Positions 40,589 to 48,925 of a DNA stretch of 64,000 nt are shown piece after piece. The notes below the pieces were generated by a model, which saw nothing but the letters and a program-made list of their open reading frames with translations, had not been told where the DNA came from and searched no databases. How positions within the stretch are numbered: the stretch's first letter is position 1; every line of letters begins with the position of its first letter. The translations under genes were made by a program, and so were the position numbers. The stretch is from assembly GCF_003096675.1 (NCBI RefSeq), contig NZ_QEKW01000021.1, positions 1-64,000 of the forward strand, read 5' to 3'. The DNA comes from Actinomycetospora cinnamomea. Its GTDB lineage: Bacteria > Actinomycetota > Actinomycetes > Mycobacteriales > Pseudonocardiaceae.

Positions 40589-41329
40589 TCAGCTGCCGCG
40601 TAGCTGCGCGACCGACGTCAGCGCGTACTCCACCACGCACACCTCGGGCGGCAGGGCGAGCACGTGCACCACGGCGGCGGCGACGTGCTCGGGGGCGAGG
40701 CCCTGGGCGTGCATGCGCTCGCGGAACGCCGCGACGTCGTCCTCGGCGACGTCGGCGGCCATGAGGTCGGTGGCCACGAACCCCGGCGCGACCGTGGTGA
40801 CCCGCACCCCGCGGGAGCCGGCCTCGCGACGCAGCGTCTCGTCGACGGCGTGCGCGGCGTGCTTGCTCGCGGCGTAGACCCCGCCGGCGGCCGAGGGCAC
40901 CCGGCGTCCGGACATCGAGGAGATCGTCACCCAGCTGCCGCCCTCCCCGAGGTGGGGCAGCGCCGCCCGGGCGGTGGCGAGCAGCCCGTGGACGTTGACG
41001 TCGAACACCTCGCGCCACCGCTGCGGGTCGGTCTCCCCCACCGCGCCGAGGTGCATCGTGCCCGCCGCGGCGACCACGGCGTCGAGGCCGCCGAGTGCTC
41101 CGGCCAGCCGGTCGACGGCGTCACCGACCGCCGCCACGTCGGTGACGTCGGCGGCCGCCGCGTGCCCGCCGATCTCGCCGGCCAATGCGTCCAGACGGTC
41201 GGCCCGCCGCGCCAGCACGCCCACCCGGGCACCCTCCGCCGCGGCGGCCCGGGCCACCGCCTCCCCGATCCCCGAGGACGCCCCGGTGACCACGACCCGC
41301 CGTCCGTCCAGCCCGTCCCGTGTTCCCAC
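40589..41329 (-). CDS. Short-chain dehydrogenase/reductase
   Basis: A 246-residue Rossmann enzyme: VVVTGASSGIGEAVARAAAAEGARVGVLARRADRL (NADP-type binding with Arg after the loop), the Ser-Tyr-Lys catalytic set in ISSMSGRRVPSAAGGVYAASKHA, and VAPGFVATDL. The substrate is unknown. The start is placed at GTG 41329 because the minus-strand TACGGT (41342-41337) lies 7 bases before it; the upstream GTG at 41338 would overlap that element. It is divergent from the F420-type gene at 41379, with -10 elements 23 bases apart. Confidence 0.88.
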   Translation of the reverse strand: MGTRDGLDGRRVVVTGASSGIGEAVARAAAAEGARVGVLARRADRLDALAGEIGGHAAAADVTDVAAVGDAVDRLAGALGGLDAVVAAAGTMHLGAVGETDPQRWREVFDVNVHGLLATARAALPHLGEGGSWVTISSMSGRRVPSAAGGVYAASKHAAHAVDETLRREAGSRGVRVTTVAPGFVATDLMAADVAEDDVAAFRERMHAQGLAPEHVAAAVVHVLALPPEVCVVEYALTSVAQLRGS

Positions 41330-41336
41330 GACGATC

Positions 41337-41371
41337 ACCGTAGGGGCGGCGTCGTGGCGCGTCGCTACGCT
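41337..41371. promoter_or_regulatory. Divergent -10 elements for the SDR and PPOX genes
   Basis: Minus strand TACGGT at 41342-41337 and plus strand TACGCT at 41366-41371. Each lies 7 bases before its start codon (GTG 41329 and GTG 41379), so both mRNAs should be leaderless and each -35 region falls on the other's -10. Confidence 0.5.
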
Positions 41372-41378
41372 CGTCCGC

Positions 41379-41843
41379 GTGGCGACCGTGGCGACGAACG
41401 ACCGGGTGGGACGCGAGGAGCTCGACGCGTTCCTGCGGACCAGGCACAGGGCGGTCGTGGTGACGCGGCGCTCCGACGGGGGTGATCAGACCTCACCGGT
41501 CACCCTGGGCATCGACGCGGAGGGCCGGCTGCTCGTCTCGACCTACCCCGAGCGGGCGAAGGTGACCAACGTGCGCCGCGATCCCCGGGTCGCGATGTGC
41601 GTGCTCTCCGACGACTTCGACGGCCCCTGGGTGCACGTCGAGGGCGACGCCGAGGTGCTCGACCTGCCCGACGCGCTCGAGCCGCTGTGCGAGTACTTCC
41701 GCTCGATCTCCGGGGAGCACCCCAACTGGGAGGAGTACCGCGAGGCGATGGGCCGCCAGGGCAAGTGCCTGATCCGCCTGGAGGTGCAGCGCTGGGGACC
41801 GATCGCCACGGGCGGGTTCCCGGCCCGGTTGGCCGGCAGCTGA
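41379..41843 (+). CDS. PPOX-class, probably F420-dependent, oxidoreductase
   Basis: A 154-residue split-beta-barrel protein of the pyridoxamine-phosphate-oxidase-like class, in which many actinobacterial members use cofactor F420. Visible: REELDAFLRTRHRAVVVTRRSDGGDQTSPVTLGIDAEGRLLVSTYPERAKVTNVRRDPRVAMCVLSDDFDGPWVHVEGDAEVLDLPDALEPL. The substrate is unknown. GTG at 41379 has TACGCT seven bases before. Confidence 0.87.
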   Translation: MATVATNDRVGREELDAFLRTRHRAVVVTRRSDGGDQTSPVTLGIDAEGRLLVSTYPERAKVTNVRRDPRVAMCVLSDDFDGPWVHVEGDAEVLDLPDALEPLCEYFRSISGEHPNWEEYREAMGRQGKCLIRLEVQRWGPIATGGFPARLAGS

Positions 41844-41862
41844 GGCGGGGACTCGAACGATC

Positions 41863-43275
41863 GTGGACGTCCTCCTGTCGGTGCTCGGCCTCGTGGGGTT
41901 CGTGGCCGTCACCTGCACCACGGCCATCTTCGTGGCCGCGGAGTTCTCCCTGACCAGCCTCGAGCGCAGCCAGATCGAGAACCACGTCGCCGAGGCCGAC
42001 GACCGGCGCTCGAAGATCGTGCAGCGCGCCCACCGGAACCTGTCGTTCGAGCTGTCGGGCGCGCAGCTGGGCATCACGATCACCACGCTGATCACCGGTT
42101 ACCTCTCCGAGCCGGCGATCGCGACGCTGATCTCGCCGCTGCTCGAGGACCTGGGCCTGCCCGCGGGCGCCGCGGGCGGCACCGCGGCGATCATCGCCCT
42201 GGTCGTCGCCACCGCGTTGTCCATGACCTTCGGCGAGCTGGTGCCGAAGAACCTGGCCATCGCCCGGCCCCTGGGCACCGCCCGGATGGTGGCCGGCCTC
42301 CAGGCCGGGTTCTCGCGGGTCCTGTCGTTCTTCATCACCGGGCTCAACGGCTCGGCCAACTGGATCGTGCGCCGCCTCGGCGTCGAGCCCGCCGAGGAGC
42401 TGCGTTCGGCGCGCTCGCCCCAGGAGCTCGGTTCGCTGGTCACCACCAGCGCCCAGCAGGGCACCCTGGACGAGGGCACCGCCGAGGTGATGGCGCGCTC
42501 GCTGCGGGTCGCCGAGCGCCGCGCCGACGAGCTGATGACCCCGCGGGTGCGGGTCGAGTCGCTCTCCCAGGACGACACCATCGACGACCTGCTGGCCGCC
42601 ACGGTGCGCACCGGCTTCTCGCGCTTCCCCGTCGTCGACCGCGACCTCGACGACATCCGCGGCGTCGTGCACGTCAAGCAGGCGTTCTCCGAGCCGCGGG
42701 CCCGTCGCGCGACCACCAAGCTGCGCAACCTCATGCGCACCGCCACCACCGTGCCCGACTCCCTCGACGGCGACGAGCTGCTCGACCGCCTGCGCGGCGC
42801 CGGGCTGCAGATGGCGCTGGTGGTCGACGAGTACGGCGGCACCGCGGGCATCGTCACGCTCGAGGACCTCGTCGAGGAGATCGTCGGCGACGTCCGCGAC
42901 GAGCACGACCGCGGCGAGGCCGCCCGCGTGCGCGGCGCCGGGGAGAACACCTGGATCGTGTCGGGGATGCTGCGCCCCGACGAGCTCGAGGAGGTCGTGG
43001 GCTGGTCGTTCCCGGAGAGCGAGGTCTACGAGACGTTGGCCGGCTTCCTGCTCGCCGAGCTCGGCCGCATCCCCTCGGTCGGTGACACGGTCACCACCGA
43101 CGACGGCACCACGCTGGTGGTCACCCGCATGGTGCGCCGCCGTGTCGCCGACGTGCGCATCGACCGGCCCGCGGGCTCCGGTCCGGACGAGGCGGACCAC
43201 GACGCCGCCGGGCGGGACCTCACCGTGCGCGACAGGGACGCCCGCCGTGAGCAGCGGACGGGGGTGGGCTCGTGA
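41863..43275 (+). CDS. CNNM/CorC-type membrane protein (DUF21-CBS-CorC_HlyC)
   Basis: A 470-residue protein of the hemolysin-like/CNNM family, linked to magnesium and cobalt export. An N-terminal DUF21 domain with about four helices (VTCTTAIFVAAEFSLTSLERSQIE, LSFELSGAQLGITITTLITGYLSEPAIATLI) is followed by two CBS domains (ERRADELMTPRVRVESLSQDDTIDDLLAATVRTGFSRFPVV; VPDSLDGDELLDRLRGAGLQMALVVDEYGGTAGIVTLEDLVEEIVGDVRDEHD) and a C-terminal CorC_HlyC domain. GTG at 41863. The paralogous gene overlaps its last 4 bases. Confidence 0.93.
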   Translation: MDVLLSVLGLVGFVAVTCTTAIFVAAEFSLTSLERSQIENHVAEADDRRSKIVQRAHRNLSFELSGAQLGITITTLITGYLSEPAIATLISPLLEDLGLPAGAAGGTAAIIALVVATALSMTFGELVPKNLAIARPLGTARMVAGLQAGFSRVLSFFITGLNGSANWIVRRLGVEPAEELRSARSPQELGSLVTTSAQQGTLDEGTAEVMARSLRVAERRADELMTPRVRVESLSQDDTIDDLLAATVRTGFSRFPVVDRDLDDIRGVVHVKQAFSEPRARRATTKLRNLMRTATTVPDSLDGDELLDRLRGAGLQMALVVDEYGGTAGIVTLEDLVEEIVGDVRDEHDRGEAARVRGAGENTWIVSGMLRPDELEEVVGWSFPESEVYETLAGFLLAELGRIPSVGDTVTTDDGTTLVVTRMVRRRVADVRIDRPAGSGPDEADHDAAGRDLTVRDRDARREQRTGVGS

Positions 43276-44441
43276 ACGACTACGTCGCCCTGCTGTTGAT
43301 GATCGCGCTGCTGCTGGCCAACGCGTTCTTCGTCGGCGCCGAGTTCTCCCTGATCTCCGCGCGCCGCGACCGTCTCGAGGCGCTGCTGGCCGAGGGCACC
43401 GCCGGGGCGGGCACCGTGCTGCGGGCCTCCGAGCACCTGTCGATGATGCTCGCCGCCGCCCAGCTCGGGATCACGATCTGCTCGCTGGCACTCGGCTCGC
43501 TCGGCGAGCCGGCCGTCGCGCACCAGCTCGAGGCCGTCCTCGAGCCCCTCGGCGTGCCGACGGTGCTGACACGCACGATCTCCTTCGTCATCGCGCTGAT
43601 CATCGTGACCATCCTGCACATCGTCATCGGCGAGATGGTGCCCAAGAACATCGCGATCGCCGGGCCCGAGCGCACGTCGCTGTGGCTGGTGCCGCCGCTC
43701 GTCGCGTTCCTCAAGGTGACGCGGCCGGTCATCACGGTCCTGAACTGGGTCGCCAACCACTTCCTGCGCCTGTTCGGCGTGACGCCGGTCGACGAGCGCG
43801 AGTCGGCCTACACCCCGCAGGAGATCGCCGAGATGCTCTCGGAGTCGCGCCGCGAGGGGCTGCTCGACGCGTCGCAGACCCGGCGGCTGACCCAGGCGCT
43901 CAGCTCGGCGGAGCACACCGTGGCCGACGTGATGATCCCGCTCGAGCGGGTCACGGTGCTGCCGCCGAACCCCACGGTCGGCGCGGTGGAGGAAGCCGTC
44001 GCCCGCACGGGGTTCTCGCGGTTCCCGGTGCAGGCCCCCGAGGCGCCCGACGCCCACCCGCGCCTCGACACCCACGCCACGGAGCCGGGCACCACCCCGA
44101 TCACGCCGTCGGACGACGCCCCCGACCACGCGCCGGTGGTCGCGCTCGACGGGTACCTGCACGTCAAGGACGTCCTGGACCTGGGCGACGACGGGGACGA
44201 CGGCGACGACGGGGACCACGCGGTGCCCGCCGACCGGGTGCGCGCGCTGCCCGAGCTGGCGCTCACCGCGCCGGTGGACGAGGCGCTGGCCGCCCTGCGC
44301 CGCGAGGGCTCGCACCTGGCCCGCGCCGTCGACGACCAGGGCGCGACCGTCGGCCTGGTGGCCATGGAGGACCTCGTGGAGGAGTACGTCGGCACCGTGC
44401 GGGACAGCACCCACGTGACGCGGCCGGTAGCGCGCACGTGA
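43272..44441 (+). CDS. CNNM-like membrane protein, paralog lacking CorC_HlyC
   Basis: A 389-residue paralog of the preceding gene: DUF21 (ANAFFVGAEFSLISARRDRLEALLAE, AAQLGITICSLALGSLGEPAVAHQLEAVLEPLG, LHIVIGEMVPKNIAIAGPE) and CBS domains (HTVADVMIPLERVTVLPPNPTVGAVEEAVARTGFSRFPVQ; LTAPVDEALAALRREGSHLARAVDDQGATVGLVAMEDLVEEYVG). It ends right after the second CBS, without the C-terminal domain. A long acidic insert (GDDGDDGDDGDH) lies between the CBS halves. Overlap of 4 bases on both sides suggests an operon; the pair may form a heteromer. Confidence 0.93.
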   Translation: MNDYVALLLMIALLLANAFFVGAEFSLISARRDRLEALLAEGTAGAGTVLRASEHLSMMLAAAQLGITICSLALGSLGEPAVAHQLEAVLEPLGVPTVLTRTISFVIALIIVTILHIVIGEMVPKNIAIAGPERTSLWLVPPLVAFLKVTRPVITVLNWVANHFLRLFGVTPVDERESAYTPQEIAEMLSESRREGLLDASQTRRLTQALSSAEHTVADVMIPLERVTVLPPNPTVGAVEEAVARTGFSRFPVQAPEAPDAHPRLDTHATEPGTTPITPSDDAPDHAPVVALDGYLHVKDVLDLGDDGDDGDDGDHAVPADRVRALPELALTAPVDEALAALRREGSHLARAVDDQGATVGLVAMEDLVEEYVGTVRDSTHVTRPVART

Positions 44442-45427
44442 GCTCGCGAGGGCCCGCCCTGCGCCGGGAGGTGCTGGTCGTCGGCGGCGGCATGAGCGGC
44501 ATCGCCTGCGCCCGTGCCCTGGCCGACGCCGGCACGCCGGTGAGGGTGCTCGAGCGCTCGCGGCACGTCGGCGGGCGGATGGCCAGCCGCCCGATGCCCG
44601 AGGGCGCAGGGAACCAGGCCCACGTCGTCGACCTCGGCGCGGCCTACTTCACGGTGCGCGACGAGGAGTTCGCCGCCGTGGCGCAGGGCTGGCTGGAGCG
44701 GGGTCTGGCCATGCCGTGGACCGACACGCTGGCCAGCCGCGAGCCCGACGGCTCGTGGAGGTCCACGCAGGGCCCGGACCGGTGGTGCGCGCCCTCGGGC
44801 CTGCGCTCGCTCGTGGCCGACCTCGCCGTGGGTCTGCCGATCCGGTTCGGGCACGCGGTGTCGGCCGTCGAGCCCGGCCCCGCGGTCGACGGGCTGCCGG
44901 CGTGCGCGGTCGCGCTCGCGATGCCCGACCCGCAGGCCGCGCGCCTGCTGCACCCCGCGCTGCGCGCCGGGCCGGTCGTCGCCGATCGGGAGTGGCACCC
45001 GGTGATCACGGTGGTGCTGGCCTACGCGCACAGGAGCTGGGGGCCCCTGTCGGCGGCCTTCGTCAACGGCCACCCCGACGTCGACCTCGTCGCCGACGAC
45101 GGCGATCGCCGCGGCGACCTCGCCCCCGTGCTGGTCGCGCACACCACCGCGGAGCGGGCGCGGAAACACCTCGACGACCCCGACGGGGCGATCGCGCCGG
45201 TGGCCGCCGCGGTCGGCGAGCTGCTGGGCCTGCCCGACGCGCCGGCGTGGACGCACGCCCACCGGTGGTCGTACGCGAGCCCCGCGCAGCCCCGCGACGA
45301 GGAGTTCCGGCTCGACGACGACCTGATCGGGCTGTGCGGCGACGGCTGGGGCAGCCCGAAGGTCGAGACGGCATGGCGCTCGGGCACCCTGCTCGGCCGG
45401 GCGATCGCCGCGCGCGTCAGCTGCTGA
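44438..45427 (+). CDS. FAD-dependent amine-oxidase-like protein (renalase type)
   Basis: A 329-residue flavoprotein: VLVVGGGMSGIACARALADAGTPVRVLERSRHVGGRMASR at the N-terminus, then DLGAAYFTVRDEEFAAVAQGWLERGLAMPW, typical of renalase/NAD(P)-alpha-dihydropyridine oxidase relatives, and a closing FAD contact LIGLCGDGWGSPKVETAWRSGTLLG. Substrate unknown. GTG overlaps the preceding stop by 4 bases, so it is the last gene of the CNNM operon. Confidence 0.88.
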   Translation: MSSRGPALRREVLVVGGGMSGIACARALADAGTPVRVLERSRHVGGRMASRPMPEGAGNQAHVVDLGAAYFTVRDEEFAAVAQGWLERGLAMPWTDTLASREPDGSWRSTQGPDRWCAPSGLRSLVADLAVGLPIRFGHAVSAVEPGPAVDGLPACAVALAMPDPQAARLLHPALRAGPVVADREWHPVITVVLAYAHRSWGPLSAAFVNGHPDVDLVADDGDRRGDLAPVLVAHTTAERARKHLDDPDGAIAPVAAAVGELLGLPDAPAWTHAHRWSYASPAQPRDEEFRLDDDLIGLCGDGWGSPKVETAWRSGTLLGRAIAARVSC

Positions 45428-45576
45428 GCGTCTGCCCGGCGGCTCCTCCCCACCGCTCGTCCCACCGCCGCTGCGGTCCGCCGGCGGGTCGTCGCGGCCG
45501 GTGACCGTCGACCGCGTCCGGCCTCCCGCCCGCCGTCACGGGAGCAACCCGGCCTGGTCCCGGCGTCCGGCTCGTC

Positions 45577-45582
45577 TACTGT
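45577..45582 (+). promoter_or_regulatory. -10 element TACTGT upstream of the secreted protein gene
   Basis: TACTGT in the gap after the flavoprotein gene; it would give a leader of about 115 bases for the gene at 45703. No good -35 is visible. Confidence 0.35.
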
Positions 45583-45678
45583 CGCTCACGGAACGGTCAC
45601 GAGCAGGTCACGGCTCCCCACCTCCGACCTTGCTCACCCCGACCGGCGACGACCGACCCCGACGGCGTCGCCAGGCCG

Positions 45679-45694
45679 TTCCACGTGAGTGGAA
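45679..45694 (+). promoter_or_regulatory. Palindrome TTCCAC-GTGA-GTGGAA covering the ribosome site
   Basis: A perfect 6+4+6 inverted repeat. In RNA it forms a 6-bp stem closed by GUGA, a GNRA tetraloop. Its right arm contains the GGAAGG ribosome site of the gene at 45703. It may hide that site, or act as a DNA operator with a CACGTG core. Confidence 0.45.
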
Positions 45695-45702
45695 GGCAGA
45701 AC

Positions 45703-46572
45703 GTGACACGGCAACGCTCCCCCTGGGGCCGTGACGCGCACGCAGGAACGCGCCGACGCGAGCCCCGCACCGTCCCCTTCGTCCTGCCCGAGGGCGCCCC
45801 ACGCGGCGCCGCGCGGCACCGCTCCCCCGGTCGCGCCGCGGCGCGGCACGGCGCGGTGGCCGCCGGGCTGACCGGCAGCGCCCTGGCGCTCGTGGGACCG
45901 GCGGTCATCGCCCTGCCCGAGCAGGACGCCGCGACCACCCTCGAGCTCTCGGCCCAGGGTGCCGCCCTGGCCGACACCGCCGCCGCGCCCTCGGGCAACG
46001 CCGTGGGCTCCGCCGGCGCGGTCAGCCCGGTGGCCAGCGCCGGTGGCGGCGCCGCCTCGGCCGACCTGATCAAGGCCGCCGAGCGCGACCGCGCCGCCGA
46101 CGCGGCCGCTGCCGCGGCGACGCGCCAGGCCGAGGAGGAGGCCGCCGAGCAGCGGCGTTCGGAGCAGGCCGCCGAGGAGGAGGAACGGTCCTCGTCCCTC
46201 GACTGCGGCGCCTCGGGCTCCTACGGCGGCGTCGCCGACGCGGTGCAGGAGGTCGGCAACGCGATGGAGTGCGTCTTCCCCGGCCACGACGTGCTCGGCG
46301 TCGGCAGCCGCGGCGGGCAGTCCGACCACCCCGACGGCTACGCACTGGACTTCATGACGACCAGCGGCGACGCCATCGCCGACTGCGTGGTCGAGAACAA
46401 GGACGCCCTCGGGGTCTCGTACGTCATCTGGGACCAGCGCATCAACACCGGCTCCGGCTGGGAGGGCATGGAGGACCGCGGCGGCGCCACGGCCAACCAC
46501 GAGGACCACGTCCACATCTCCTTCGAGCGCAGCGGCTCCCCCGACGTCTCGGCGCTGCGGAGCTGCGGCTGA
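45703..46572 (+). CDS. Exported protein with coiled helix and ARB_07466/M15-like C-terminal domain
   Basis: A 289-residue exported protein. A basic N-terminus precedes one hydrophobic helix (GAVAAGLTGSALALVGPAVIALP, about 45-68). Then an Ala/Ser-rich segment, a charged helix (AADLIKAAERDRAADAAAAAATRQAEEEAAEQRRSEQAAEEEE) and a C-terminal domain from about 175: GNAMECVFPGHDVLGVGSRGGQSDHPDGYALDFM and HEDHVHISFE. The two His-Asp motifs resemble D-Ala-D-Ala carboxypeptidase-like (M15-fold) extracellular domains, so action on peptidoglycan is possible. GTG at 45703 follows GGAAGG; another GTG at 45685 is less likely. I infer an RpfB-like, wall-associated role only loosely. Confidence 0.75.
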   Translation: MTRQRSPWGRDAHAGTRRREPRTVPFVLPEGAPRGAARHRSPGRAAARHGAVAAGLTGSALALVGPAVIALPEQDAATTLELSAQGAALADTAAAPSGNAVGSAGAVSPVASAGGGAASADLIKAAERDRAADAAAAAATRQAEEEAAEQRRSEQAAEEEERSSSLDCGASGSYGGVADAVQEVGNAMECVFPGHDVLGVGSRGGQSDHPDGYALDFMTTSGDAIADCVVENKDALGVSYVIWDQRINTGSGWEGMEDRGGATANHEDHVHISFERSGSPDVSALRSCG

Positions 46573-46592
46573 CGTCTTCCGCCGCCGCGGGC

Positions 46593-46598
46593 TAGGCT
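46593..46598 (+). promoter_or_regulatory. -10 element TAGGCT upstream of the permease gene
   Basis: TAGGCT, with a leader of about 50 bases that ends in GAGGAGAGG before the GTG at 46656. Confidence 0.4.
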
Positions 46599-46655
46599 CC
46601 CCCGTCACCCGCTCGACGACGAGGGGCCAGCCCCGGCGAGCGAGGAGAGGCACGA

Positions 46656-48098
46656 GTGGGCGCACCCGGACCCGCCGCATGGCTGCGGCGCAAGCCCGTG
46701 ACCGCGATGGCCGCGGAGACCGGCGCCGACGCCACACCCGGCCACGAGGGGGGCGAGCTCCAGCGGTCGATCGGCCTCGGCCAGCTCGCGGCGATCGGCA
46801 TCGGCGCCACGGTGGGCACCGGCATCTTCTTCGTGCTCTCCGAGGCGACGCCCGAGGCCGGCCCGGCCGTCGTCGTGTCGTTCGTGCTCGCCGCGATCAC
46901 GGCAGGGCTCACGGCTCTGTGCTACGCCGAGCTCGCGTCGGCGGTGCCGGTCTCCGGCTCGTCGTACTCCTACGCCTACGCGACCCTCGGCGAGGCCGCG
47001 GCCATGGGCGTGGCCGCGTGCCTCATCCTCGAATACCTCGTGTCCTCGGCGGCGGTGTCGGTGGGCTGGTCGGAGTACCTCAACGCCCTGCTCGAGAGCA
47101 CCGTCGGAATCCGGTTCCCCGAGGCGCTGTCCGGCGCGCCGGGCGCGGGTGGGGTGTTCAACCTCCCGGCCGTCGTCCTGGTGCTGCTGTGCACGGTGCT
47201 GCTGGTGCGCGGGGTCCGCGAGTCCGCGACCGCCAACGCGATCATGGTCGTGATCAAGCTCGCGGTGCTGCTGCTGTTCGTCGGCCTCGCCTTCACGGCG
47301 TTCTCGGTCGACAACTTCGCGGATTTCGCCCCGCTGGGCGTCGGGGGCGTCGGTGCCGCCGCGGGCACGGTGTTCTTCTCGTTCATCGGTCTCGACGCCG
47401 TGTCCACCGCGGGCGAGGAGGTGTACGACCCGCGCCGCACGCTGCCCCGGGCCCTCGTGCTCGCGCTCGTCGTCGTGACCGCGGTCTACCTGCTGGTGGC
47501 CGTGTCCGCGCTCGGCGCGCAGCCGTGGCCGGAGTTCGAGGGCCAGGAGGCGGGCCTGGCGGCGATCATGACCGAGGTGACGGGCTCGGCCTGGCCCGCG
47601 ATCGTCATCGCCGCCGGCGCCGTGATCTCGATCTTCAGCGTCACGCTGGTGACGATGTACGCGCAGACCCGCATCCTGTTCTCGATGAGCCGTGACGGGA
47701 TGCTGCCCCCGGTGCTGTCCCGGGTGAGTCCCCGGACACTGACGCCGGTGCCCACGACGCTCATCGTCGGGACGGGGGTCGCGGTGCTCGCCGGCCTCGT
47801 GCCGCTCGACGTGCTCGCCGACCTGGTCAGCATCGGCACGCTCGTGGCGTTCACGGTCGTCTCGATCGGCGTGATCGTCCTGCGCCGGACCGCTCCCGAC
47901 CTCCCGCGCGGCTTCCGCGTCCCCGGCTATCCCGTGACGCCGATCCTCTCGATCGTGGCGTGCCTCTACCTCGTGTCGGGCCTGTCCTGGATCACCTGGA
48001 TCGTCTTCGTGGCGTGGGTGGCCGTGGTCCTGCTGTTCTGGGCGTTCTACGGCGCCCGGCACTCGCGCCTCGCGCGCACCGCCGGGGAGGTGTCGTGA
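46656..48098 (+). CDS. APC family (cationic) amino acid permease
   Basis: A 480-residue transporter with about 12 to 13 membrane helices. It has the APC signature in helix 1, GLGQLAAIGIGATVGTGIFFVLSEAT, and FFSFIGLDAVSTAGEEVYDPRRTLPRALVLAL in the helix 6-7 region; both fit the CAT (cationic amino acid) subgroup. The cytoplasmic N-terminus is about 40 residues. Substrate unproven. GTG start with GAGGAGAGGC before it. The stop overlaps the universal stress protein gene by 4 bases, so that protein may bind or regulate the transporter, a linkage known for other CAT-like permeases. Confidence 0.93.
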   Translation: MGAPGPAAWLRRKPVTAMAAETGADATPGHEGGELQRSIGLGQLAAIGIGATVGTGIFFVLSEATPEAGPAVVVSFVLAAITAGLTALCYAELASAVPVSGSSYSYAYATLGEAAAMGVAACLILEYLVSSAAVSVGWSEYLNALLESTVGIRFPEALSGAPGAGGVFNLPAVVLVLLCTVLLVRGVRESATANAIMVVIKLAVLLLFVGLAFTAFSVDNFADFAPLGVGGVGAAAGTVFFSFIGLDAVSTAGEEVYDPRRTLPRALVLALVVVTAVYLLVAVSALGAQPWPEFEGQEAGLAAIMTEVTGSAWPAIVIAAGAVISIFSVTLVTMYAQTRILFSMSRDGMLPPVLSRVSPRTLTPVPTTLIVGTGVAVLAGLVPLDVLADLVSIGTLVAFTVVSIGVIVLRRTAPDLPRGFRVPGYPVTPILSIVACLYLVSGLSWITWIVFVAWVAVVLLFWAFYGARHSRLARTAGEVS

Positions 48099-48877
48099 CG
48101 GTCGTGGTCGGCCGCCGACCCCGCGAGGTCGCCGACGGCGCCGAGCGGTTCGGAACGCGCCTGGCCCGCGCGCTGGGTGCCCGGGTGGTGCTCTGCACCG
48201 TCTCGCCGCCGGGCGAGGACGCCCCCGTCGAGCTGCCCCCCGTGATCGACGGCGTGCCGGTGGAGGTCGTGCACGTCGTCGACCGTTCGGTGCCCGGCGG
48301 CCTCGCCCGCGCCGCGCACACCCACCAGGCCGAGGTGATCGTCCTCGGTGACGGCCCGCCCGTCGCCGGCACGGTCGGCGCCCGCCTGGCCCGGGCCGCG
48401 GACGTCGCGGTCGCCCTGGCCGGCACCTCGGGGGCCGACGGCCCGATCACCCGCGTGACCTGTGCTTTCGGTGCCGGCCGGGACGCCGGGGGTGTGTTGG
48501 CGGCCGCCGCCTCACTGGCCCGGCGCACCGGGGCGTCCCTGCGCGTCGCGTCCTTCGGCCCCCAGCGCGGGCCGACCGTCCCGCCCGAAGCGGGGCTGCA
48601 CGCCGAGCGCGTGGTGGTCGAGCAGTGGCGGGAGCAGGTACTCGCCGCCCAGCGCGAGGTACTCGCCGCGCAGGAGCTGGAGGCCGAGACCCTCGCCGCG
48701 GCCGACACGACGGTCGAGGACGCCGTGGCGAGCATCGGGTGGGACGACGGTGACGTCCTCGTCGTCGGCACCGCCGCGGCCAGCGCCGCCGCGCGGCTGC
48801 TGCTGGGCGACCCGGGCGCCGCGGTGCTGCGCGCCGCTCCGGTGCCGGTGATCCTGGCGCCGAGCCACCACTCGTGA
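48095..48877 (+). CDS. Universal stress protein family protein
   Basis: A 260-residue protein with two UspA-like halves. The first: TVVVGRRPREVADGAERFGTRLARALGARVVLCTVSPPG and AAHTHQAEVIVLGDGPPVAGTVGARLARAADVAVAL. The second: RVTCAFGAGRDAGGVLAAAASLARRTGASLRVASFGP and IGWDDGDVLVVGTAAASAAARLLLGDPGAAVLRAAPVPVILAP. The ATP-binding G-x2-G-x9-G(S/T) is only partly kept in the second half. GTG overlaps the permease stop. Its role with the transporter is inferred from the coupling. Confidence 0.85.
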   Translation: MTVVVGRRPREVADGAERFGTRLARALGARVVLCTVSPPGEDAPVELPPVIDGVPVEVVHVVDRSVPGGLARAAHTHQAEVIVLGDGPPVAGTVGARLARAADVAVALAGTSGADGPITRVTCAFGAGRDAGGVLAAAASLARRTGASLRVASFGPQRGPTVPPEAGLHAERVVVEQWREQVLAAQREVLAAQELEAETLAAADTTVEDAVASIGWDDGDVLVVGTAAASAAARLLLGDPGAAVLRAAPVPVILAPSHHS

Positions 48878-48879
48878 CC

Positions 48880-48895
48880 GTCAACGCTCGTTGAC
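48880..48895. promoter_or_regulatory. Operator 1, GTCAAC-GCTC-GTTGAC
   Basis: A perfect 6+4+6 palindrome, starting 3 bases after the universal stress gene stop and covering the TTGACA -35 hexamer (48891-48896). Its twin lies 28 bp downstream. Confidence 0.6.
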
Positions 48896-48920
48896 ACGGG
48901 CCCGTGCGTCAACGTAAGTT
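48891..48920 (+). promoter_or_regulatory. Promoter of the HTH-ClpN genes, predicted leaderless
   Basis: TTGACA (48891-48896), an 18-base spacer and TAAGTT (48915-48920). The expected start point is at or next to the ATG at 48926. Both operators overlap the promoter. Confidence 0.6.
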
Positions 48921-48923
48921 GAC
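48908..48923. promoter_or_regulatory. Operator 2, GTCAAC-GTAA-GTTGAC
   Basis: A second perfect 6+4+6 palindrome with the same arms, centred 28 bp from the first and covering the -10 element, only 2 bases before the ATG. Confidence 0.6.
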
Positions 48924-48925
48924 AC

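Noticed and set aside
45430-45702. c-di-AMP (ydaO-type) riboswitch before the wall-type protein, as found before similar genes in other actinobacteria
   Set aside because: The conserved GGGGAACC and GGGGTGAAT segments are missing.
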